Source: Paracoccaceae bacterium (GTDB taxonomy: Bacteria > Pseudomonadota > Alphaproteobacteria > Rhodobacterales > Rhodobacteraceae). From it: a stretch of DNA of 5,943 nt. A program made the translations under genes and the position numbers. Under the pieces are notes generated by a model. It did not search any database. It was given only the letters and a program-made list of their open reading frames with translations, and had not been told where the DNA came from. Position 1 is the stretch's first letter. Every line of letters begins with the position of its first letter. The stretch lies in NCBI GenBank assembly GCA_003545125.1, contig DQCI01000080.1, positions 29,504-35,446 of the forward strand, in the 5' to 3' direction. Shown in pieces: positions 1 through 4,922 of the stretch.

Positions 1-707
1 CCCACCAGCCCGTACCCCGCCTCTTCCGTGTGGCCGGTTTTCAGCCCGTCGGCGCCGATCCCGAGGCTGAGAAGCGGGTTGCGGTTGTATCGGTTGTCGG
101 GCGCGCGGCCGTCGAACGGGTATTCGGTCTGCGCAAAGTAAGGGTAATACTCGGGGAATTCGGTGATCAGCCGGGTGGCGAGGATCGCGAGATCGCGCAT
201 CGACATCCGCTGGCGCGGGTCGGGCCAACCGGAGGCGTTGCCGAAGGTAGCGGCCTTCATGCCCAGCGCCTGGGCCCGCTCGGTCATCATCTGAGCGAAG
301 GCCCCCTCGGTCGAGGCGAGCCCTTCCGCCACCACCACGCAGGCGTCGTTGCCGGAATTGACAATGATGCCTTGGACAAGCTGCTGGACCGTCGGCCGGT
401 CGGAGGTGTTGAGAAACATCGTCGAGCCACCCATCGCCTGGGCGCGCTCCGACACGGCGAACCGTGTGTCGAGGGTGACCCGTCCGTCTCTTAGCGCCTC
501 GAACAGCATGTTGAGCGTCATCAACTTCGACATCGAGGCCGGCGGCAGCGGCGTGTCGGCGTTCTTCTCGAGCAGCACGGTATTGGTCGTCAGGTCATAG
601 ACGAGGGCGGCGCGCGCCTTGGTTTCGAATGCGCGGGCGGGCAGGGCGGCGAGGGCCGCGAGCAGCACGAGGCCGGCGAGACCGGCGAGAAGACGGGCGG
701 CGGTCAT
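1..707 (-). CDS. dacC: D-alanyl-D-alanine carboxypeptidase (PBP5/PBP6 type, peptidase S11), C-terminus cut by window edge
   Basis: This periplasmic serine peptidase removes the terminal D-Ala from peptidoglycan pentapeptides and so limits cross-linking. The 235 complete codons show all three penicillin-binding motifs: SMSK with nucleophile Ser58 and Lys61, SGN at 118-120, and KTG at 223-225 inside DGLKTGHTEEAGYGLVG. Residues 1-26 form a signal peptide: an Arg-containing start, an Ala/Leu-rich core and an ARA cleavage site before Phe27. The ATG at 707-705 was chosen because the signal peptide follows directly and AAAGGG lies about 12 bases upstream. The frame runs off base 1, so the rest of the catalytic domain and any C-terminal beta domain and membrane anchor are not visible. 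It lies 45 bases downstream of the SPOR lipoprotein gene on the same strand, so co-transcription is likely. The family call is firm; the symbol dacC (versus dacA/dacF) is by analogy with related alphaproteobacteria. Confidence 0.95.
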   Translation of the reverse strand, partial: MTAARLLAGLAGLVLLAALAALPARAFETKARAALVYDLTTNTVLLEKNADTPLPPASMSKLMTLNMLFEALRDGRVTLDTRFAVSERAQAMGGSTMFLNTSDRPTVQQLVQGIIVNSGNDACVVVAEGLASTEGAFAQMMTERAQALGMKAATFGNASGWPDPRQRMSMRDLAILATRLITEFPEYYPYFAQTEYPFDGRAPDNRYNRNPLLSLGIGADGLKTGHTEEAGYGLV

Positions 708-752
708 GGGCAGCGAAGTTCCCTTTGCTTGCCGGGCGCGGGCGCGTGCCGG

Positions 753-1640
753 TCAGTTGGTGACGGCATAGGCGTCGTTGAACCCGAGCCCATTGATCTG
801 CCCGAGAAGCGTGGCGCGTTCCGCGGCGGTGGTCGCTGGGCCGACGACGACCCGCCAGAACGCCTTTCCGCTCATCATGCCTTGCTTGACGGTTGGCACC
901 ATCCCGGCTTTGCGCAGCGTCTCGGCGGTGCTGACGGCGTTGCTTTCGACCGAGAAAATCCCGATTTGAACATAGGGTTTCTCGAGCGTGGATTTCGGCG
1001 CCGCAGCCGGCGTCGGCGCAGGCGCGATGGCCGATGGGGTGACCGCCGCAGCCGGGACCGAGGGTCCGCTCGCAGCCGCTTCGAGCGCCTCGGTGGCAGC
1101 CTCGATCGGATCCAGCGTGCTGGTTGCAACGCCCCCGGCGCTGCGCGGTTCAGCCGTGGACGGGGCGGGCAAAGCCGCGCTGTCCTCGGTCGGCGCGGCT
1201 GCCGTCTCGCGGCGGAGCGCGGTCACGTTGAGCTGCGACGGCTGGCCCGCCAGCATTTCGAGCGCCTCGGCGGCATCGGAGGACACCTGGAACTTCGGAC
1301 CTGGCGTCGAGCGCTCCGGCCGGTAGACCACGCCGATGACGAATTGTCCGTTGCTCTCGTTGCGGATGATGACGCGTTCGGGGTCCTTGACCTGCGGGTG
1401 CGCCACCCAAACCCCGCCGAGCGAAGGCCGACCGTCCCACAATCCGCTGTCGGTGACCTGGAAAACTTCTGGTGCTTCCACGTCACGCTCGACGGTGCGC
1501 GATGAAGCCTCGGCGGTGGTGGTCTCGCCGCCACCGCCTGACAGGAAGCCCGGCAGGTCGGTCCCGTCGCAGCCGGCGAGTGCCAATACACTCCCCAGAA
1601 CCAGCGCGTACCGCAGATTAGTCGAGGATCCGCTCGCCAT
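753..1640 (-). CDS. SPOR-domain lipoprotein with a double-psi-barrel-like (RlpA-like) region
   Basis: Predicted lipoprotein of 295 residues. Residues 9-24 give a hydrophobic signal ending in the lipobox LAGC, with Cys24 as the lipid-modified residue. Residues about 62-143 (LWDGRPSLGGVWVAHP to LNVTALRRE) resemble the RlpA-type double-psi beta-barrel region of Rhodobacterales envelope proteins. Residues about 146-219 are a flexible Ala/Pro/Thr linker. Residues about 221-295 (KPYVQIGIFS to the C-terminus) form a SPOR domain, which binds denuded septal glycan. The ATG at 1640-1638 is chosen because AAGGGG sits 6 bases upstream and the signal peptide follows at once; an in-frame ATG at 1757 would add 39 residues and bury the lipoprotein signal. 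The role is inferred: septal peptidoglycan binding, possibly lytic transglycosylase activity, beside the carboxypeptidase it precedes. Catalytic residues of true RlpA were not confirmed. Asp follows the lipobox Cys. Confidence 0.88.
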   Translation of the reverse strand: MASGSSTNLRYALVLGSVLALAGCDGTDLPGFLSGGGGETTTAEASSRTVERDVEAPEVFQVTDSGLWDGRPSLGGVWVAHPQVKDPERVIIRNESNGQFVIGVVYRPERSTPGPKFQVSSDAAEALEMLAGQPSQLNVTALRRETAAAPTEDSAALPAPSTAEPRSAGGVATSTLDPIEAATEALEAAASGPSVPAAAVTPSAIAPAPTPAAAPKSTLEKPYVQIGIFSVESNAVSTAETLRKAGMVPTVKQGMMSGKAFWRVVVGPATTAAERATLLGQINGLGFNDAYAVTN

Positions 1641-1894
1641 CGTTTGCCCCTTCGTTGCGCCGCCTTGGCGGCTGCGCTGCCCGTCTGCCCGCGCTTTGAG
1701 TGCGCTTGCGCGCGACAATAGCGGTTCGGCTTTCTCATGAAAAGCCCACGCCGGCACCTTGGGCGGTTTCGCGCCCCGCGCCCCTGGCGCGGTCTCGCGT
1801 CCTTTTGACCAAGGCGCGGCCAGGGGCCGTGCGCGATCGTCCGAAGGACGCTTTCAGAATCGAGCCAGGCGCGGTATCGGGGTGGAAATGCTGC
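1641..1894. other. Divergent intergenic region between the SPOR lipoprotein gene and tRNA-Ser
   Basis: 254 GC-rich bases that must hold the promoters for the minus-strand envelope operon and the plus-strand tRNA. The ribosome binding site of the lipoprotein gene (AAGGGG on the minus strand) lies at its left edge. A plus-strand TTGACC at 1805-1810 could be a -35 box, but I see no convincing -10 partner at normal spacing. The open frames crossing this region have no recognisable protein features. Confidence 0.5.
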
Positions 1895-1984
<90 letters not shown>

Positions 1985-2027
1985 CCCACCCCTGTCTCTG
2001 TCGGCGAAGTAGGTCTTGCCCTGTTTT

Positions 2028-2045
2028 CCCCCGTTTTTCCGGGGG
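2028..2045. terminator. Possible bidirectional terminator hairpin between tRNA-Ser and the convergent gene end
   Basis: CCCCCG (2028-2033) and CGGGGG (2040-2045) form a perfect 6-bp GC stem around a TTTTTC loop. It lies 43 bases past the tRNA CCA end and immediately past the minus-strand TAA at 2049-2047, where a terminator shared by convergent units would be expected. Neither side has a proper T-run after the stem (CTTAAT on plus, AAAACAG on minus), so intrinsic termination would be weak. The position is the main argument. Confidence 0.35.
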
Positions 2046-2046
2046 C

Positions 2047-2157
2047 TTAATCTCGGGCATCCGCAACAGAGACGCCCGCCATGCCGTTCGCAGGCGCGAT
2101 TTCCCGCGCCGTCTCCGGAGCCAGCATCACGCGCTTCGGATAGGTGGAGATTCCCTG
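2047..2157 (-). pseudogene. Possible 3' fragment of an unidentified chromosomal gene, cut off at the accessory DNA junction
   Basis: On the minus strand, a frame ending in TAA (2049-2047) stays open back to 2157 and reads as plausible protein: ISTYPKRVMLAPETAREI followed by APANGMAGVSVADARD. The codons are GC-rich at the first and third positions (about 70% each), like the genes around it. The frame meets an in-frame TAG at 2160-2158, inside the first CAGGGAA inverted repeat, so the upstream part of the gene is missing here. I do not recognise the family. The simplest reading is the C-terminal end of a host gene disrupted when the adjacent element inserted, with its 5' part beyond the far end of the element. 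With only about 36 codons, chance coding-like sequence cannot be excluded. Confidence 0.35.
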
Positions 2158-2182
2158 CTAACAGGGAATTTACAGGGAATTT
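2151..2182. repeat. CAGGGAA inverted repeat plus 11-bp tandem repeat
   Basis: TTCCCTG (2151-2157) and CAGGGAA (2162-2168) form a perfect 7-bp inverted repeat around CTAA. The 11-mer ACAGGGAATTT then occurs twice in direct tandem at 2161-2171 and 2172-2182, so the right arm of the inverted repeat is also the first tandem copy. This sits where GC content drops and where the chromosomal coding-like frame ends. It is a candidate end or recombinase-binding site of the element. Confidence 0.8.
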
Positions 2183-2332
2183 TTGAGTTTTTGGCCTCTC
2201 CAGCGGATTTGCGCCGCGGAACTGGGCAGCATTTCAATATGTTACGAAAGATTTCCCTGCTCAACGGAGCAGGGAACTCTATCAAAAGATCTGGGAATTT
2301 CCAGGGTAGCAACAGGGATCGCAAACAATGGA
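2183..2332. other. Low-GC non-coding stretch between repeat cluster and recombinase gene
   Basis: The GC content of 2161-2340 is about 47% by hand count, well below the flanking genes. Besides the hairpin at 2253-2276 it contains further degenerate core copies: CTGGGAATTTCCAGGG at 2291-2306, ACAGGGATC at 2312-2320, and TCAGGGAT at 2333-2340, which covers the recombinase stop codon. A 65-codon minus-strand frame here merely translates the repeats and shows no protein features. For a large serine recombinase, a location beside its own gene is typical for the attachment site, so attL/attR is the likeliest content. Confidence 0.5.
2253..2276. repeat. Perfect 10-bp hairpin with the CAGGGAA core
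   Basis: TTCCCTGCTC (2253-2262), loop AACG (2263-2266) and GAGCAGGGAA (2267-2276) make a perfect stem-loop. It shares the TTCCCTG/CAGGGAA core with the repeat 100 bases to the left. It has no T-run and lies about 57 bases beyond the recombinase stop codon, so it could weakly end the recombinase transcript. Shared core sequence with its neighbours argues more for a DNA- or RNA-binding site than for a simple terminator. Confidence 0.8.
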
Positions 2333-4027
2333 TCAGGGATGGCTCCGCGCGCGATCGAACCCGTACAACCTATCTTGGGTTTCCCAGTTGTTGGGCACCG
2401 GATTTCGGACAATTTTTTCGAGTGTTAAGTCCGTAGGTTGACGCCCTTGCAGGATAGCGCGCTGGATGGACGGGGACAAGAATGCGAGCTGCGCCCGGGT
2501 GCGGATGTAGGACTCGGAGTGCCTGGTCGCGGTGGCGATTTCGCTCAGAGGCTTGCCGTCCCGCAAGTCGGCCACCCAGGCATGCGCCCGGGAAAGTGCT
2601 CGCAGCAACGTGCGATCGGGTTGGGGTTCGCGATCACCGACGACAATCTGACCTTCGACGCCACGCCGGCGCAGCGCGAAGGGAGCTTCTATCGACAAGG
2701 CCGCCGGATCGATTTCATCGGGTTGGATGCCCAGAGCCTCCGCAAGGCCTTCCGCCTGCAGCGTCAAGACCATGCAAGTCTTCTCGATGCGCCCCGTGGC
2801 CAAGAGCTTCGAAAGCTCATCAGGTGTACCGGCTGACAGCCGGCCGGCCAGCCTATGCACCGAAGCCTGGATCGCATCGCCACGAAGCAGGTCAGGCTCT
2901 TTGCAGAACCGATGATCGCGGCCGAGCTGCCGAAGGTGCTGTGCGATGACGTCTGCGACAGCCTGCTCCAGGGCAGGGGCCGGCAAACGCCAGCCGCTCG
3001 GATCTTTCCCGCCGGAGATGAGCCGGTTCGAGACGTAGTATCTTATCTGTCTGCCATGACGCGTCGTGTGCGTCGGGGTGAGGCGATCGCCGGCTTCGTC
3101 GCGCAGCTTGCCCGTGAGCGATGCCATACCTCCCGCAATTGGCCGTTGCGCGGCGGTCTTGCGGCCCCTGGGTCGCACACTGGCCGCTTGAAGCTTTTCT
3201 TGCAACCTCTCCCAAAGGGCCGCTTCGATGATCACCTCATGCTGCCCATCCCAGATCTTCGTTTTGTGCCGGATCTTGCCGACGTAGATCGGGTTGCGCA
3301 GAAGCGCGTAGATCTGGCCCCGCGAGAAGGGGTTGCCGCCCTGGACCCGTCCGGTCTTGAACCGATGCAATTTGGATCGCAGGCCAGCCGCATTTGCGCG
3401 ACGCATGACTCGGTTCAGGCAGCCGAGGTCGTCGTAGAGCCTGAAGATCGCGCGGACCGTCTCCGCCTCCGAGGCATTCACGACTAGACCACGAGTCTTG
3501 GGATCAGGATGCGGATCATACCCTAGTGGCGGCACGCCACCCATCCAGAGCCCCTTCTTCTTTGATGCGGCAATCTTGTCGCGGATACGCTCGGCGGTCA
3601 CCTCGCGCTCGAACTGGGCGAAGGACAACAGCACATTCAACGTCAGGCGTCCCATCGACGAGGCCGTGTTGAACGCCTGGGTGACCGAGACGAAGGAACA
3701 GCCGGCGGCGTCGAGTCGCTCCACCAGTTTGGCAAAGTCGGCGAGAGAGCGGGTCAGGCGGTCGATCTTGTAGACCACCACCATCCGGACCTGACCGGCA
3801 TCGATGTCGGCGAGAAGGCGCTGCAGGGCGGGTCGGTCGAGCGTGCCGCCTGAGATGCCGCCATCGTCATACCGGGTCTTGCTTGCGACCCAACCCTCAT
3901 GCCGCTGGCTCGCGATGTAGGCGGCGCTGGCCTCTCTCTGGGCGTCGAGCGAGTTGAAGTTCTGATCCAGCCCCTCATCGGAGGATTTGCGAGTGTAGAT
4001 GGCACAACGAATCCGCGGTTTGCTCAA
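2333..4027 (-). CDS. Large serine recombinase (site-specific recombinase family), TTG start
   Basis: A 564-residue resolvase/invertase-type large serine recombinase that would cut and rejoin DNA through a phosphoserine intermediate. The N-terminal catalytic domain spans about 5-150: IYTRKSS carries the probable nucleophile Ser15, followed by NSLDAQ, YDDGGISGGTLDRP, VVVYKIDRLTRS (84-94) and SFAQFERE. The recombinase DNA-binding domain covers about 165-275 (PPLGYDP, RNPIYVGKIRHK). The stretch about 300-336, where a zinc ribbon usually sits, has no CxxC pairs. A C-terminal helix-turn-helix-like segment lies at about 482-531. The start is TTG at 4027-4025: GAGGGGG lies just upstream, the catalytic domain follows at once, and TTGA overlaps the DUF2924 stop. 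The 115 codons of open frame above it are the shadow of DUF2924. It is the last gene of a three-gene operon and probably moves the element it lies on. Confidence 0.93.
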   Translation of the reverse strand: MSKPRIRCAIYTRKSSDEGLDQNFNSLDAQREASAAYIASQRHEGWVASKTRYDDGGISGGTLDRPALQRLLADIDAGQVRMVVVYKIDRLTRSLADFAKLVERLDAAGCSFVSVTQAFNTASSMGRLTLNVLLSFAQFEREVTAERIRDKIAASKKKGLWMGGVPPLGYDPHPDPKTRGLVVNASEAETVRAIFRLYDDLGCLNRVMRRANAAGLRSKLHRFKTGRVQGGNPFSRGQIYALLRNPIYVGKIRHKTKIWDGQHEVIIEAALWERLQEKLQAASVRPRGRKTAAQRPIAGGMASLTGKLRDEAGDRLTPTHTTRHGRQIRYYVSNRLISGGKDPSGWRLPAPALEQAVADVIAQHLRQLGRDHRFCKEPDLLRGDAIQASVHRLAGRLSAGTPDELSKLLATGRIEKTCMVLTLQAEGLAEALGIQPDEIDPAALSIEAPFALRRRGVEGQIVVGDREPQPDRTLLRALSRAHAWVADLRDGKPLSEIATATRHSESYIRTRAQLAFLSPSIQRAILQGRQPTDLTLEKIVRNPVPNNWETQDRLYGFDRARSHP

Positions 4028-4428
4028 ACCGACCCCCTCAGCCCAAAGAATCGGGGCCCGGACCAGCGGGCGCCGGTAATCGCGCGTGCGATGGGGGAGA
4101 GCGAGGCATAGCGTTCCCCTTTCCAGATGAATCCGCCTTCGACCACATCGACAGCGTGGGTCACCCCATTCCATTCGCGGATCAGTCGGCCGCCCGGATT
4201 GAGCGCGGGACTGGTAGCAAGCGGGTCTTGGCGCGCTGCCTTGTCGAGCTTGGCGACAAAGCCTTTGGGCAAGCCGCCGCTCGACCGGGCCTGCACTTCG
4301 TAGGCCAGGAACCGGCGGAGAAACGGGCTGCTGAGGCGTTTCGGGACGGGTGCCCTGAAGACCACGGCCCAAGCGGCCACGAGGGCCGTCCGGTCCATGA
4401 CTTCGATCTCGGCAACCACCGGCGTCAT
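4024..4428 (-). CDS. DUF2924 family protein
   Basis: A 134-residue protein matching the DUF2924 family as I know it. The N-terminal half is helical (DRTALVAAWAVVFRAP, SPFLRRFLAYEVQ, LPKGFVAKLDKAAR). The C-terminal half, about 78-131, carries the hallmark NPGGRLIREWNG, GGFIWKGERYASLSPIAR and ITGARWSGPRFFGL. Its function is not established. The ATG at 4428-4426 overlaps the stop of the DUF3489 gene (ATGA), and its own TGA overlaps the recombinase TTG (TTGA). Its ribosome binding site is weak (CGGA), so translation is probably coupled to the upstream gene. The C-terminal pattern of basic/aromatic strand, W-x-G, Y-x-SLS, ITG and W-x-G-P-x-FF resembles RAMA-type domains predicted to read modified DNA; this is an unverified inference. 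Constant association with this recombinase type suggests an accessory role in recombination or its control. Confidence 0.85.
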   Translation of the reverse strand: MTPVVAEIEVMDRTALVAAWAVVFRAPVPKRLSSPFLRRFLAYEVQARSSGGLPKGFVAKLDKAARQDPLATSPALNPGGRLIREWNGVTHAVDVVEGGFIWKGERYASLSPIARAITGARWSGPRFFGLRGSV

Positions 4429-4670
4429 CGGGGATCCGCCAGCCCGACGGTGATGCGGTAGGTCGGTCCTTTGCCGGGAGCCTCGGTATCGCGCCGGTCG
4501 ATAGTGTATCCTGCTTTTCTTAGCCCGCTGAGCGCCGCTCTGACGGAATGCCGTTGCCAGCCGGTGGCGGATTGCAGAGCATCCAGATCCGCGCCCGCCT
4601 TGCGGCTCAGAAGCTTCTTCAGGATCGCCGCCTTGGTTTCGAGCGGGGGGTGTGAAGTGGATTTGGACAT
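4425..4670 (-). CDS. DUF3489 family small winged-helix-like protein
   Basis: An 81-residue basic protein that looks like a DUF3489 member. The core at about 12-60 (KAAILKKLLSRKAGADLD, LQSATGWQRHSVRAALSGL, RKAGYTIDRR) reads as a winged helix-turn-helix: helix, helix, recognition helix around 38-52, then a short wing. The C-terminal GPTYRIT is a typical terminal strand. The ATG at 4670-4668 is supported by GAGGAG five bases upstream. It is the first gene of the minus-strand operon and overlaps DUF2924 by 4 bases. Role unknown. By position and fold it could be the operon's transcriptional regulator or a recombination directionality factor for the serine recombinase; neither is shown by the sequence. 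Confidence 0.82.
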   Translation of the reverse strand: MSKSTSHPPLETKAAILKKLLSRKAGADLDALQSATGWQRHSVRAALSGLRKAGYTIDRRDTEAPGKGPTYRITVGLADPR

Positions 4671-4922
4671 GTGTGCTCCTCGGTGTCGAAGGCCAGCGGA
4701 ATGCCGGCCCCTGTACCAAGATGCGCCCGGGGTCCCGCCGAGCTCGGAGCCAGTAACGCTCGTGCCATGTGGGAAGTCCAGCGAAACCGGTGCACTTTCA
4801 GAATGTTGGGTGTGGATTGACTGGCCGTCCAGATGTGGTAGATGGAAGTGTCGCGGGCCAACCTCGTTTAACGCGACACACGAAAACAGGACCGCCAACC
4901 GTCAAAATGGAGCGGACCTGTC
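4671..4922. other. Divergent promoter region between the recombinase operon and the methyltransferase gene
   Basis: 252 bases separating two divergent start codons, so both promoters and any shared operator should lie here. On the minus strand TTGACG (4905-4900) is -35-like without a clear -10. ATGTGG occurs twice (4767-4772 and 4833-4838), and CTGG/CCAG form a short 4-bp inverted repeat at 4821-4832. None of these is strong enough to name as an operator. Frames crossing the region show no protein features. Confidence 0.5.
4817..4844 (+). promoter_or_regulatory. Candidate sigma-70-type promoter for the methyltransferase gene
   Basis: TTGACT (4817-4822) matches the -35 consensus in five of six positions. 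It is followed after 16 bases by TAGATG (4839-4844), a poor -10 with three matches. It would place transcription start about 70 bases before the methyltransferase ATG. The weak -10 makes this tentative. Confidence 0.25.

Noticed and set aside
729..1505. 258-codon plus-strand frame opposite the SPOR lipoprotein
   Set aside because: It is an Arg/Gly-rich antisense shadow of the real gene, with no domain or start signal.
1641..1757. Upstream ATG extending the SPOR lipoprotein by 39 residues
   Set aside because: It would place a charged leader before the lipoprotein signal; the internal ATG at 1640 has a strong Shine-Dalgarno sequence and gives a proper lipobox signal peptide.
2127..2324. 65-codon minus-strand frame across the repeat cluster
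   Set aside because: It is a translation of the CAGGGAA repeats and hairpin, with no ribosome binding site or protein features.
2151..2340. CRISPR array
   Set aside because: The repeats are short, in both orientations, irregularly spaced and without uniform spacers; no cas genes are present.
2438..3773. Several long plus-strand frames opposite the recombinase
   Set aside because: They are antisense shadows of a well-supported gene in GC-rich DNA; their sequences are rich in Arg, Pro, Ala and Gly, with no recognisable motifs.
4028..4372. In-frame N-terminal extension of the recombinase (115 codons, ATG at 4372)
   Set aside because: It overlaps DUF2924 in another frame, is Arg/Pro-rich with no domain character, and the recombinase catalytic domain starts right after the TTG at 4027, which has a good ribosome binding site and a TTGA overlap.
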